Assembly: GCA_000508305.1 (NCBI GenBank)
Contig: CP006977.1
Coordinates: 248,001-312,000 of the forward strand
Source of the DNA: Sulfolobus acidocaldarius SUSAZ
GTDB lineage: Archaea > Thermoproteota > Thermoprotei_A > Sulfolobales > Sulfolobaceae
DNA length: 64,000 nucleotides
Direction of reading: 5' to 3'
Part shown: in pieces, positions 37,823 to 46,313 of the stretch
Numbering within the stretch: the stretch's first letter is position 1
Layout: each line of letters opens with the position of its first letter
Notes under the pieces: model-generated
The model's input: only the letters and a program-made list of their open reading frames with translations
The model's database searches: none
Told to the model about the DNA's origin: nothing
Position numbers and translations under genes: made by a program

Positions 37823-39139
37823 TTACTTTTGTTGAAACTTATACCATTTAACCCTATCAGGAAGTGTCAGATAGAAATCAATCTTTCTATGTTTTGGATA
37901 TAGGTACTGGGTTTCTTCCTTTCCTTCTCTTAAATCATGTAAGTACTGCAGGAACTTCTCTTTGTGATCATCAACTGGTACACCTATTTTCCTCAAAAAT
38001 CCCTCTACATCCGTAGCATGCCAATGTATTTGGGCAATAGTATAGGGATCGGCTCCCATAGCGAGAGCAACAAATTGTGCATCAGCTAAAACTGGTAAAT
38101 TATAATTAACTCCATGTGCCTTACCAACCCATTGACTCTTATCTAAGGTTGTTACACACCCTGTATCGGAGGTTACGAAAACATCTGCATGACCCTCTTC
38201 TACAGCAGGTATAACTTTTTTAAATAGAGCAAAGCTTCTGGTAAATTCCCTTTCAGTCAGAATATGTCTGAAACCAAATCCACAGCAATCCCACCATGTA
38301 GAATAATCTACTAATTTAGCGCCTAAATTCTTCACTGTACCTGAAGGAGCAGCAGGTCTTCTTCCCTGGTAAACTTCAGGGTCATATATTGTATCCTCTG
38401 GAACTAACTTGTATATATGACATGGTGTATGAACAGCAGCCTTAACTCCTTCTAGGTTATATTTCTTCTGCTGTGCAGCTTTCTTGCTCATAACATACAT
38501 CCATTCAGAGTAGTGGACTACTTCTTCTGGTACAACTATGTCCATGTCTAGTTTTCTCATTATTGGTCTTAGCTTCTCTCTTATTTCACTGTGTAGTATT
38601 ATCATGTTCCTCATTTCTTTATAGTGCCCAAAAGAGGTACCACAATGTATTAGAGGGAAATAGTCTGTTTCATAAGCCCTCCACATATTTCTAACATAGA
38701 CACCTGCTAATGCGACAGGATTAGACGCACCAGATGCGTGATAGTTCCAACCAGTACATGAAGTCTGATGAGGTTCGTCTAAATAATCAATCTCAAGTTT
38801 ATTCATGATCCAAAATACTGAGGTTGGGTAACCAGGGATATGACCACACTGACCGCAACTCTTGTGATGCCATAACTTTGTTGTTGGAATTTTTTTAGGA
38901 AGACCATTTAAGGACTGATATTCTACAGGATTATATGTGGGTTTAACGTGATGGACTAGTATCTCACCCTTATCCTCTAGCTTATATAACTCCTCCTTAA
39001 CGTGCTGGAGACCATGAGGTGTACTGTACTTATAAATTATCCTCTGATAAACTTCCTCCCAATCCACCTGGTCAGCCATAGGAAATGCTTCCTTTATAGC
39101 CTCGTCAAGCTTCTTCTCCTGTTCTTTATTCATACTCAT
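37823..39139 (-). CDS. hdrB2: sHdr complex subunit B2 (large CCG-domain protein)
   Basis: 438 residues. SCGQCGHIPGYPTSVFW and TSCTGWNYHASGASNP form the first cysteine region; HTPCHIYKL, WDCCGFGFRHILT and TSDTGCVTTLD the second. The length is that of sHdrB2, longer than HdrB1. An N-terminal helical extension of about 80 residues precedes the cluster region. It opens the leftward hdr operon; a TATA box 23 nt before the ATG suggests a short or absent leader. Confidence 0.88.
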   Translation of the reverse strand: MSMNKEQEKKLDEAIKEAFPMADQVDWEEVYQRIIYKYSTPHGLQHVKEELYKLEDKGEILVHHVKPTYNPVEYQSLNGLPKKIPTTKLWHHKSCGQCGHIPGYPTSVFWIMNKLEIDYLDEPHQTSCTGWNYHASGASNPVALAGVYVRNMWRAYETDYFPLIHCGTSFGHYKEMRNMIILHSEIREKLRPIMRKLDMDIVVPEEVVHYSEWMYVMSKKAAQQKKYNLEGVKAAVHTPCHIYKLVPEDTIYDPEVYQGRRPAAPSGTVKNLGAKLVDYSTWWDCCGFGFRHILTEREFTRSFALFKKVIPAVEEGHADVFVTSDTGCVTTLDKSQWVGKAHGVNYNLPVLADAQFVALAMGADPYTIAQIHWHATDVEGFLRKIGVPVDDHKEKFLQYLHDLREGKEETQYLYPKHRKIDFYLTLPDRVKWYKFQQK

Positions 39140-39157
39140 ATCTGAGACACCTTTGTT

Positions 39158-39167
39158 ATTTATAAAA
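39158..39167 (-). promoter_or_regulatory. TATA box of the hdrB2 operon
   Basis: Minus-strand TTTTATAAAT, 23 nt before the ATG at 39139; spacing is slightly short of the usual 26-28. Confidence 0.4.
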
Positions 39168-39629
39168 TATTAATAAAAATATAAAAACTTTTCCTAAAGC
39201 TGTTTTACCTAAAAAACTTGGTTCAGTTGGGAAGAGTCCGTGATTCTAGTAGCTAGGGTAGTATTTTTGAAGTAAACTGAATAAAATACTTTCAATAAAA
39301 TAGGTAATAATAATTAAATCATTAAGGTATTTCTCTGTGTAGTAAGTAATCACCGCTTTAGCGCAACTTTTTAAGATAAAAAGAAATAATCTAATTATTC
39401 ACTAAACTTGTTAAACTTGCACAAATTGACTGGTAAACGTAAATTAGGTCTTAAATTAAATTAAAAAAGTATTACATTTTCAAAAACAACATAAACTGTC
39501 TTTTTATTTTTTAAATTTCCTACAAGTAGATTCCAGAACCGTAAATGATATTAAGTTAATACGTACATTATAAAATTATTAAGCACACTTTGTACAGCCT
39601 TTATAAAAAATTTATTAATCACAATTTAC

Positions 39630-39643
39630 CATATATATATAAA
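39630..39643 (+). promoter_or_regulatory. TATA box of the tusA-like/SQR-like operon
   Basis: An ATATATATATAAAA run ends 14 nt before the GTG at 39657. The AAGGTGA just before the GTG can act as a ribosome site if the message has a leader. Confidence 0.4.
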
Positions 39644-39656
39644 AGGTGACTCAAAG

Positions 39657-39890
39657 GTGAGCAGTCTGAGAATATATAAAGAACTCGACTTAACCAGTTC
39701 CTCATGTGCAGGACCAATTGGTGAACTCTCAGGTGTGATAGATGAGCTTCAAGATAATGAAGCTGTTAAAGTAATATTGGGAGATGAGGCGACAAAAAAG
39801 GACATAGTATTATGGGCGAAGAGAAGGGGAGTTAAGATAGTAAAGGAAGAGCAGGAAGGAAGTAAGCACATATTATTCATAACTAAATGA
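39657..39890 (+). CDS. TusA-family sulfur carrier protein
   Basis: 77 residues, single TusA/SirA fold. The reactive Cys lies in SSCAGPIGEL, a CxGP variant of the usual CPxP motif, followed by VILGDEATKKDIVLWAKRRG. TusA proteins shuttle persulfide sulfur. It is first in the operon with the SQR-like flavoprotein, a DsrE-like protein and DUF1641, and divergent from hdrB2. GTG start. A second TusA with a normal motif is at 43422. Confidence 0.83.
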   Translation: MSSLRIYKELDLTSSSCAGPIGELSGVIDELQDNEAVKVILGDEATKKDIVLWAKRRGVKIVKEEQEGSKHILFITK

Positions 39891-39901
39891 GGTGATACAG
39901 T

Positions 39902-41059
39902 TTGGCTAAAAGGATAATTGTAGCAGGAGGAAATATAGGAGGTACAATAATAGCAAATAGGCTAGCCCAAAAACTAGATCATGAACTTCATAAAGGAGAA
40001 GTGGAAATTGTAGTTTTAAACAAGAACGATGACCATATTTACTACCCAGGACAATTGTTATTATCCTACGGTCTTGAGACTCCACCAGAATTAATGAAAA
40101 AAGAGAGCGAGCTTCTTGATCATAGAATTAAGTTCGTACATGGTGAGAAAGGAACTATAACAAAGTTTGACCCAGCAAACCACTCTGTACTAACTGCAGA
40201 TGGAGTTTCCCACAGCTATGACTACTTAGTTATTACAACTGGAGTAGAGTACAGTTGGGACGAAATACCAGGCTATAGGGCTGGGTCAGTAAACTTCTAT
40301 GAATATGAGGATGCACTGAAGATGAGAGAAGCCCTAAACAATTTCCAGGGAGGAACAATCGTAGTTAATACAGCAAGATTACCCCACAGATGTCCTGTTG
40401 CTCCCTTAGAGAATACATTAATCCTAGATGATTACTTAAGAAAGAGGGGGATAAGGGACAAGACTAAAATTATTTACACATATCCAGTTCAGGGAGTATT
40501 TGGAAGACCAATAACCAATAAATTCATGCTAAAGCTATTTGAAGAGAGAGGTATTGAAGTACATTCACCCTTCACTGTAACAAATGTAAACCCAACTGAG
40601 AAGATAATTGAGTCTCAAGAAGGAGGTAAGTTGAAGTATGATTTACTAATTGCAATTCCACCAAATATGGGAGCAAAAGTTGTAGGAGATTCAGGATTGG
40701 GTGACAGGAGGAGATGGCTACCAACTGATAAGTTTACCCTTAGAATGAAAGACCATTCAAATGTGTATGTAATGGGAGATACTACTGATTTACCAGTATC
40801 TAAGGCAGGCTCCACTGCAGACTTTGAATCTTATGTAGTATCCCACAACATAGCAAATGACATTAAAGGTAATTTAGGTATGAAGCACTACGGAGGAGAT
40901 GTACTCTGTTACATAGCCACTGGAACTGATCAAGCAACCTACATTAGGTTTAGTTATACCATGAACGAGAGTCCTCCACCCCCATCCTATATCCACTGGT
41001 GGGGGAAGATAATGTACAATAAATTATACTGGACTGTAACAGCCAAGGCAGTGGTATAA
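39902..41059 (+). CDS. SQR-like sulfide:quinone oxidoreductase family flavoprotein
   Basis: 385 residues. FAD Rossmann start ([18 protein letters not shown]), [27 protein letters not shown] and [12 protein letters not shown]. It has just two cysteines, Cys164 (PHRCPVAP) and Cys336 (VLCYIATG). From memory their 172-residue spacing equals that of the two catalytic cysteines in Acidianus ambivalens SQR; the third SQR cysteine is missing. TTG start with a strong GAGGTGAT site five bases before. Sulfide or carrier-bound persulfide is the likely substrate, with membrane attachment via its C-terminal aromatic segment ([15 protein letters not shown]). Confidence 0.82.
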   Translation: MAKRIIVAGGNIGGTIIANRLAQKLDHELHKGEVEIVVLNKNDDHIYYPGQLLLSYGLETPPELMKKESELLDHRIKFVHGEKGTITKFDPANHSVLTADGVSHSYDYLVITTGVEYSWDEIPGYRAGSVNFYEYEDALKMREALNNFQGGTIVVNTARLPHRCPVAPLENTLILDDYLRKRGIRDKTKIIYTYPVQGVFGRPITNKFMLKLFEERGIEVHSPFTVTNVNPTEKIIESQEGGKLKYDLLIAIPPNMGAKVVGDSGLGDRRRWLPTDKFTLRMKDHSNVYVMGDTTDLPVSKAGSTADFESYVVSHNIANDIKGNLGMKHYGGDVLCYIATGTDQATYIRFSYTMNESPPPPSYIHWWGKIMYNKLYWTVTAKAVV

Positions 41060-41060
41060 A

Positions 41061-41441
41061 ATGAAAGTAGGAATAATAGTGGGTACTAATGAGAGGGCGA
41101 GACTAATCTATGCAGCAATGAACTCTGTAATATCCTCATCTATGGGAGACGAAGTATTTGTATTCTTGACAATGGATTCAGTAAGGGCTTTCACAAAAAA
41201 CCCAGAAGTTAAAGACTCAGATGTGTCATCAAAAACAATGGTTGAAAAGAAAGATGAGGACTTTGCAGGGCTCTTTAAAAAGGCAAAGAAGAGTGGAAAG
41301 GTGAAGATTTATGCTTGCTCTTACGCTAGCAAACTGTTTAACTATAGTAAAGCAGACTATAATGACCTTGTGGACGAAATAGCGGGAATAACTACTTTCA
41401 TGATGGATGTAGAAGGAGGACAAATTATCTCAGTGTGGTGA
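41061..41441 (+). CDS. DsrE-family sulfur-relay protein
   Basis: 126 residues, DsrE/DsrF-like fold: VGIIVGTNERARLIYAAMNS, a VFVFLTMDSVRAF strand, then IYACSYASKLF containing the candidate sulfur-carrying Cys. It follows the SQR-like gene by one base and precedes DUF1641 with an overlap. Sulfur hand-over between the TusA-like protein and the SQR-like enzyme is a reasonable role. Confidence 0.78.
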   Translation: MKVGIIVGTNERARLIYAAMNSVISSSMGDEVFVFLTMDSVRAFTKNPEVKDSDVSSKTMVEKKDEDFAGLFKKAKKSGKVKIYACSYASKLFNYSKADYNDLVDEIAGITTFMMDVEGGQIISVW

Positions 41442-42367
41442 AAGTAATGCAAGACCTTAATCTAGATAAGATTTTTTCTAAATTGGATCAGAAGAGAATT
41501 GATGCATTATCTGAATTAGTGGAACTAACACCAACATTAACTGAATTACTTAAGAAACTTGATGAGCTGAAAGAATCAGGAACACTGGACACATTGATCA
41601 ATTATGCGTACATAGGAAAAACAATGAAGGATATGCTGAATGACGATGCACTTCAAAACCTTAGTAACACAGTTTCCAGTCTATTAGAGCTTACTAAGGT
41701 TCTGTCCAGACCTGATACATTCCATAATACCATGAGGTTAATGAATAATATAGACGCATTGGCTGATGTTACAAGCAAATTGAGGACAATGAAAGAAGAC
41801 GGAACATTAGATGTACTTATGAATACTGCTTACACTATTAGGACATTCAGGGATATGCTGAATGACGAAGCTCTAGCTAACATTTCAAGGTATACGTCCA
41901 ACCTGTTAGAGATTTTGAGGGAAATGGACGATAACTCAGTAAGATCATTGAAGAGCATATTAAGAAGGGCTAAGACTATAGATGGCTTAATGGTCAGATT
42001 AGAGGAGCTGGAAAATTCAGGAGCACTAGATGTGTTATTAAACCTAGCCTATGCAGGAAAAACAATGAAGGATATGCTGAATGACGATGCATTGGCTGAG
42101 ATAGGGAAATATCTCTCCCAGATCTTGGAGGCTTATCCTAGAGTTATGGGATTACTAAATAGTGTGACAGATGGAAATGGTCTCATCTCAAGAATGATGA
42201 ATGTAATGAAATCAGAGGACGTTAAAAAGGCTTTAGAATCTCCTCCCAAAGTGTCTATCAGTGGCTTGATTAAGCAGTTATCAGACCCTGAGGTACAAGC
42301 AGGTCTTGGAGTATTGTTCTCGATAATTAAAGCAATAGGAAAAGAATTCTCGAGTTCTAATAAGTGA
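41435..42367 (+). CDS. Large DUF1641 protein with three internal repeats
   Basis: 310 residues, predicted all-helical. A unit of about 46 residues occurs three times: LDELKESGTLDTLINYAY, SKLRTMKEDGTLDVLMNTAY and RLEELENSGALDVLLNLAY, each followed by a [KR]T[MF][KR]DMLND[DE]AL stretch. The C-terminus has the DUF1641 signature PKVSISGLIKQLSDPEVQAG. Repeats one and three share a perfect 37-base DNA match, so duplication is recent or maintained by conversion. Start is GTG 41435, GTG 41438 or ATG 41447. As last gene of the SQR-like operon it may anchor the flavoprotein. Confidence 0.82.
   Translation: MVKVMQDLNLDKIFSKLDQKRIDALSELVELTPTLTELLKKLDELKESGTLDTLINYAYIGKTMKDMLNDDALQNLSNTVSSLLELTKVLSRPDTFHNTMRLMNNIDALADVTSKLRTMKEDGTLDVLMNTAYTIRTFRDMLNDEALANISRYTSNLLEILREMDDNSVRSLKSILRRAKTIDGLMVRLEELENSGALDVLLNLAYAGKTMKDMLNDDALAEIGKYLSQILEAYPRVMGLLNSVTDGNGLISRMMNVMKSEDVKKALESPPKVSISGLIKQLSDPEVQAGLGVLFSIIKAIGKEFSSSNK
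41614..42091 (+). repeat. Perfect 37-base direct repeat pair inside the DUF1641 gene
   Basis: 41614-41650 and 42055-42091 are identical over 37 bases, starting AGGAAAAACAATGAAGG. The middle copy (around 41830-41870) is diverged. They encode GKTMKDMLNDDA in both places. Confidence 0.85.
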
Positions 42368-42504
42368 TTTTTATTTTTTCCTCCTTTTAAGACATTAAAT
42401 AATAATGTGTAAATTTTTTCCTCCTTCTCTTCCTACTATGCAAGAGAATTCTCATGCAGAAATACAAAAATAATGTAAAATAAGTTTTCTGCATATATAA
42501 AAAT

Positions 42505-43347
42505 TTACAAATCTAGCCAACTATCAGGCAATTCGTCTTCGTTAAGCTCTCCCTTTTCCCATTTCTCTTTTAGTTCCTCCAACTGTTGCTTTCTCTCTTC
42601 ATAAATATCCATAATCATGTCATAAAGATCCTTATCCACATTCTTGAGAGAATCAAGAACTCCTGATTCGATAAAGATTGTCATTAACTCTACTGCTGTC
42701 TGTAATGATGTATGCCAACCTACATCAGACCTTTGTAGTAAATCCACTGGTATTGCCTTTCTATAGACATCCATGTTCTCAGACTCCTCTAAGGCTCTTG
42801 GTCCCCAGTCTGGGAAAGCCTCAGGTTGAATCATATTAGGTGTTACTTGATTTCCTGTGGTTATCACTGTCAGTAAAACTCTTCTGTAAGGGGCAAGCAC
42901 TTCCTTAGCTGATGGTAAAGCAAATTTCACTGCATATTCTCTCAATAACATTATCAAACCCGCAATTTCATTATTAAATGGGCATCTCATTGAGCACGTA
43001 TAACACTGTACACAAGCCCACACTTTCTTGTTGGTGAATTCCCAAATCTTATCGACAGAATCCCTCATCATATACTGAATCATTTCCCTTGGTCCAAAAT
43101 CGTAAAACTTGGCTGCAGGACACCCTGAGGTACATACTCCACAGTTTAAGCAACCCCTCAAATATTCATTAAATCTGAAATCGCTTTTCACAGATTCCCA
43201 AAATCTAATTGCCGCTTCTCTTTCCTCAGGTTTCAAATTGCTTATTAGATTCCTCTCTTCCTCAGCTACTGCTCCTTGTACCTCATATGACATATCCAAG
43301 TATCTAGGGTCGTCAGGTAAAGGTGGAGTTATAGTTTTAGCTGCCAT
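42505..43347 (-). CDS. hdrC2: sHdr complex subunit C2 (two 4Fe-4S clusters)
   Basis: About 280 residues. Ferredoxin motifs CLNCGVCTSGCPAAKF and CVQCYTCSMRCPFNNE, each with FGPREMIQYM-type linker as in HdrC, lie in the middle, followed by a long helical C-terminus with VDKDLYDMIMDIYEE. ATG 43347 is chosen; GTG 43356 is also possible. It is in the leftward dsrE-tusA-hdrC2 operon, so C2 is encoded apart from the main hdr operon, about 3.4 kb to the right of hdrB2. Confidence 0.86.
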   Translation of the reverse strand: MAAKTITPPLPDDPRYLDMSYEVQGAVAEEERNLISNLKPEEREAAIRFWESVKSDFRFNEYLRGCLNCGVCTSGCPAAKFYDFGPREMIQYMMRDSVDKIWEFTNKKVWACVQCYTCSMRCPFNNEIAGLIMLLREYAVKFALPSAKEVLAPYRRVLLTVITTGNQVTPNMIQPEAFPDWGPRALEESENMDVYRKAIPVDLLQRSDVGWHTSLQTAVELMTIFIESGVLDSLKNVDKDLYDMIMDIYEERKQQLEELKEKWEKGELNEDELPDSWLDL

Positions 43348-43421
43348 CAAATTCACACAAATAAATAATATAAGAAGGGTACTTATAAATTTTTATTATA
43401 ATAAAAAAAATTGAACTTTAC

Positions 43422-43664
43422 TTATTTCATTCTCTTGATAAGTATTCTAGTTGCCTCTCCCTGTTGCTGGATATCTAGGATTTGATGACCTGTCCTCCTT
43501 GCCCAAGCCTCAATATCAGGTTTTGCAGCTGGGTCTGTAGCTAATACTTCTAATACTTCACCGACTTGTATCTGCTTTATAGCCTTAGCTGTCTCTAGAA
43601 CAGGTCCAGGGCAATACATTCCCCTTGCATCAAGGGTCTTTGATATTTTCGCTTCTTGAGTCAC
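43422..43664 (-). CDS. tusA: TusA sulfurtransferase
   Basis: 80 residues with the canonical motif LDARGMYCPGPVLETAKAI (CPxP; Cys18 carries persulfide) and VLATDPAAKPDIEAWARRTG. It delivers sulfane sulfur towards sHdr in sulfur oxidisers. It sits between dsrE (11 nt upstream) and hdrC2. In Metallosphaera, TusA and DsrE proteins of this neighbourhood transfer thiosulfate; that property is family knowledge, not visible here. Confidence 0.9.
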   Translation of the reverse strand: MTQEAKISKTLDARGMYCPGPVLETAKAIKQIQVGEVLEVLATDPAAKPDIEAWARRTGHQILDIQQQGEATRILIKRMK

Positions 43665-43675
43665 TTTCTCTCACC

Positions 43676-44107
43676 TTAGATAAATAATGTAATTCCACCC
43701 TCAGCTCTATCTAAAAAAGTTGCTGCACCTACTACATCATCAACAAATTCCGCTAAATCCTCCCTCTTTACACCAAAGAACTCCATTGTAGTTGAGCATG
43801 CATATACTTTAACTTCGCCAACTTCTTTAGCTTGCTGAACTAATTGATGCCACATGGGATACTTCATCTCTTGCATTCTCTGCATCATTATAGGTCCCAT
43901 TTGCTCATAGTTCTTGTCTATCTGTGGTGGCTTTTGACTGTGAATACTGCTCTTGGTAATTGACTGTAAACCCCAGAAGGTGAAGAACAGGTTAACCTCA
44001 TAACCACCTGCAGCTGCTGCAGAGGATAAGATTCCTACTGGCATAAGCTTGTCTATTGTTCCTGAGAACACTATTATAGACAGTTTCTTCTTCTTTTCTT
44101 CTCCCAT
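43676..44107 (-). CDS. dsrE: DsrE2B-like sulfur carrier
   Basis: 143 residues. ILSSAAAAGGYEVNLFFTFWGL is the DsrE2-type signature, without the membrane helices of bacterial DsrE2A, and the C-terminal Cys is in VYACSTTMEFFG. The GGTGA site before ATG 44107 is well spaced. Leads the operon with tusA and hdrC2 and is divergent from a second dsrE at 44243. Subtype assignment is from memory of the family and less sure than the family. Confidence 0.82.
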   Translation of the reverse strand: MGEEKKKKLSIIVFSGTIDKLMPVGILSSAAAAGGYEVNLFFTFWGLQSITKSSIHSQKPPQIDKNYEQMGPIMMQRMQEMKYPMWHQLVQQAKEVGEVKVYACSTTMEFFGVKREDLAEFVDDVVGAATFLDRAEGGITLFI

Positions 44108-44138
44108 TTTTTCACCAAATATTATTTTTGTTTTTGTT

Positions 44139-44147
44139 GTATATAAC
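44139..44147 (-). promoter_or_regulatory. TATA box of the dsrE-tusA-hdrC2 operon
   Basis: Minus-strand GTTATATAC is 36 nt before the ATG at 44107, giving a short leader that contains the GGTGA ribosome site. Confidence 0.45.
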
Positions 44148-44211
44148 TTTTGAACTTAATTGCAAGCTCTACAAATTATGAATAAAGTAACAAAAACTTA
44201 AATAAGTACAA

Positions 44212-44221
44212 AAATATATAA
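44212..44221 (+). promoter_or_regulatory. TATA box of the dsrE3A-lpd operon
   Basis: AAATATATAA, centred 26 nt before the ATG at 44243, facing the dsrE-tusA promoter across 135 nt. Confidence 0.5.
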
Positions 44222-44242
44222 TTCAATAAGGGGTAATTAAGT

Positions 44243-44644
44243 ATGGAGCAAGCTCAATCTGAATCTCAGGCTGAGGAACAAAAAAAGAAAATCCTGATAG
44301 TTGTCACTCACGGACCAGACGATATTGACCGAACATATGCACCCTTATTTATGGCTTCAATATCTGCTTCCATGGAGTACGAGACTTCAGTGTTCTTTAT
44401 GATAAAAGGACCAAAACTATTAGACAAGAAGTGGCAAGAGGAAGAGAGAAGAAAGGGAGGTAACCCATTCATTAGATTCTTCGACATGGCAAGAGAAAAT
44501 GGTGTTAAAATGTACGTATGCGTGCAAAGTCTAAAAGATATGTGCCATATGAATGAGAGTGACATAGTAGATGGAGTTGAAATAGTAGGAGGGTCAACAC
44601 TAATAGATTTAACAATGGATGCTGACAGATCTCTATTCTTCTGA
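44243..44644 (+). CDS. dsrE: DsrE3A-like sulfur carrier
   Basis: 133 residues. A charged N-terminal tail ([15 protein letters not shown]) precedes the DsrE fold: [32 protein letters not shown] and [13 protein letters not shown] with the candidate sulfur Cys. The pattern resembles DsrE3A. It opens a rightward operon whose next gene is a dihydrolipoamide dehydrogenase, tying sulfur relay to the lipoyl machinery. Confidence 0.8.
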   Translation: MEQAQSESQAEEQKKKILIVVTHGPDDIDRTYAPLFMASISASMEYETSVFFMIKGPKLLDKKWQEEERRKGGNPFIRFFDMARENGVKMYVCVQSLKDMCHMNESDIVDGVEIVGGSTLIDLTMDADRSLFF

Positions 44645-44650
44645 TCTATC

Positions 44651-45985
44651 ATGGAATATGATGTAGTGGTAGTAGGAGGAGGAACTGCAGGATATATTGC
44701 AGGAAGTATATTAGCAAGGAAAGGTAAGAAGGTACTGGTAACTGAAAGGGAAAGGTTTGGAGGAGTCTGCGTAAATTACGGCTGTGTTCCAAGTATATTT
44801 TTTTATGATGTAACCTATTTTCTAAACAGAGGAAAGGAAATAGGAAATTATCTTGGTATTGAAATAGAGACAAAGGAGAGCAAAAGATTTTTCCTAAGGA
44901 GAGACGAACTGATATCCTACCTATCCGATGCAGGTAAAAGGCTGATAGAGAATGCAGGTGGGGACACTGAGATTGGTGAAACGAGGATATTGACAAACAA
45001 TAGGGTTAAAGTAAATGGCAAGGAAATTGACTTCAAGAGAATAATTATAGCCTCTGGTACAAAGCCATTGAGACCTAAAATACAAGGTAAAGAGAATGCA
45101 ATAAGTGAAGATGAAGCAGTCAGACTGAACTATATACCTAGTTCTGTAGTTATAATTGGTGGAGGGTTTGCAGGCATAGAGTTAGCCCAATATTTTTCTC
45201 GATTAAACTCAAATGTCACATTACTCACCAGGAGAAAAATCCTGAGGACATTTCCTGAAGACGCAGTTAACTTTTTGAGACAGTCTTTAGAATTTGACGG
45301 CGTAAAGTTGATTGAAAACACAAGAGTCACTAATATCTCGAAAAGGATAGTTGAAACAGATAAGGGAAATTTTGAGGGAGAAGTGGTAGTGTATGCAACT
45401 GGAAGAGAGCCGGATTTACCGAAGGGAATTGAGAATATTAAAGTAATGACAGGAGAAAACGGAGTAGTAACCAATGAAAGGCTTAGGGCTGGCGAAAATG
45501 CCTATGCAATAGGAGACGTGGTAGATAAGGCGAATAAGACTGCGCATTCAGCTATGCTTGATGCTATCATATGTTCCATGGATATTCTTGGTATAGCTCA
45601 TGTTAACGTAAAAAACATTAAAATACCCAGAGTGCTTTACACAGACCCTCAAATAGGTGTCATAGGTGATATAAATGACGCAGTGAAGTTCGGGTATTTC
45701 CCATTTAATGCGTCAACCAGAGCGATAATTAGTGGAAACAGAGAAGGATATGTGAAGATAGGAATAAACGAGAAAAATGAGATAGTTTTTGGGGAGGTCA
45801 TTGGAGAAAAAGCAGAAGAATTGATAAATATATTAACGTTAGCTGTAAACAGTAAAATGACCGTGGAGCAACTTTCACTAATTCCCTTCGTTCATCCTTC
45901 TTTATCTGAAGCCATACTAAATTCAGCAAAGAGTTTTTTTGACCTAGACGTTGATAGATATAAGGAGAATAATGACTTTAAATGA
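44651..45985 (+). CDS. lpd: Dihydrolipoamide dehydrogenase-like flavoprotein
   Basis: 444 residues. FAD motif VVGGGTAGYIAGSILARKG, redox disulfide GGVCVNYGCVPS, NAD motif VVIIGGGFAGIELAQ, YAIGDV, and a C-terminal HPSLSEA His-Glu pair. All parts needed to oxidise dihydrolipoyl groups with NAD are present; the residue after CVPS is Ile where Lys is usual. No 2-oxoacid dehydrogenase is encoded here, while LbpA is, so LbpA is the likely substrate. It follows dsrE3A closely and overlaps the next gene by 14 nt. Confidence 0.88.
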   Translation: MEYDVVVVGGGTAGYIAGSILARKGKKVLVTERERFGGVCVNYGCVPSIFFYDVTYFLNRGKEIGNYLGIEIETKESKRFFLRRDELISYLSDAGKRLIENAGGDTEIGETRILTNNRVKVNGKEIDFKRIIIASGTKPLRPKIQGKENAISEDEAVRLNYIPSSVVIIGGGFAGIELAQYFSRLNSNVTLLTRRKILRTFPEDAVNFLRQSLEFDGVKLIENTRVTNISKRIVETDKGNFEGEVVVYATGREPDLPKGIENIKVMTGENGVVTNERLRAGENAYAIGDVVDKANKTAHSAMLDAIICSMDILGIAHVNVKNIKIPRVLYTDPQIGVIGDINDAVKFGYFPFNASTRAIISGNREGYVKIGINEKNEIVFGEVIGEKAEELINILTLAVNSKMTVEQLSLIPFVHPSLSEAILNSAKSFFDLDVDRYKENNDFK

Positions 45986-46313
45986 TTATATTAGAAAAAG
46001 AGGGCTCTCGTTAGTCACTGACGGTAACACAAAAAAGATCCTAATTGACGATTATGAAATAAGAATTGAAGAGAGAAGAGTTATATTGCCTATACCCTTA
46101 CCAACCGGAAAAGAGACTTTAGATGATCTCTTGTCCATGGGAATAAAATACGCCAGAGCCTCAAGAATATCTCAATTACTAGGCTCACCTTTGGAGTACT
46201 CAATTGAAGGGAATACTGTGTTTGTCATAAAGAAGTTTGAAAGCGAGAAGAATCTTGAAGATTCACTTATTAAAGCATTAGATGGAATAGAGGGATTGAG
46301 GTACTTCCTATGA
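45972..46313 (+). CDS. Unknown protein of the lpd operon
   Basis: About 113 residues from ATG 45972 (MTLNDYIRKRGL), chosen because it overlaps the lpd stop and gives a good N-terminus; a longer frame opens at 45951. It is alpha/beta with no cysteine motif: KKILIDDYEIRIEERRVIL, LLSMGIKYARASRISQLLG, then a C-terminal DGIEGLRYFL. No family recognised. Its end overlaps the thioredoxin-like gene by four nt, so it is an operon member. Confidence 0.6.
   Translation: MTLNDYIRKRGLSLVTDGNTKKILIDDYEIRIEERRVILPIPLPTGKETLDDLLSMGIKYARASRISQLLGSPLEYSIEGNTVFVIKKFESEKNLEDSLIKALDGIEGLRYFL

Larger units (their letters stand above)
39140..39656. other. Divergent promoter region of the hdr operon and the tusA-like/SQR-like operon
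   Basis: 517 AT-rich bases with no coding ORF. A TATA box for hdrB2 lies at 39158-39167 and one for the tusA-like gene at about 39630-39643, leaving roughly 460 bases between them for regulator binding. I found no clear operator repeat by eye. This is the longest non-coding stretch in the sulfur region. Confidence 0.5.

Noticed and set aside
34357-39139. Methanogen-type heterodisulfide reductase
   Set aside because: No methanogenesis genes, a short HdrA, and neighbours TusA, DsrE and LbpA point to the sulfur-oxidising type.
41614-42091. Direct repeats as a possible CRISPR-like array
   Set aside because: They are in frame inside one protein, unequal in spacing and only three in number; a protein repeat explains them. 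No CRISPR array was seen anywhere in the window.
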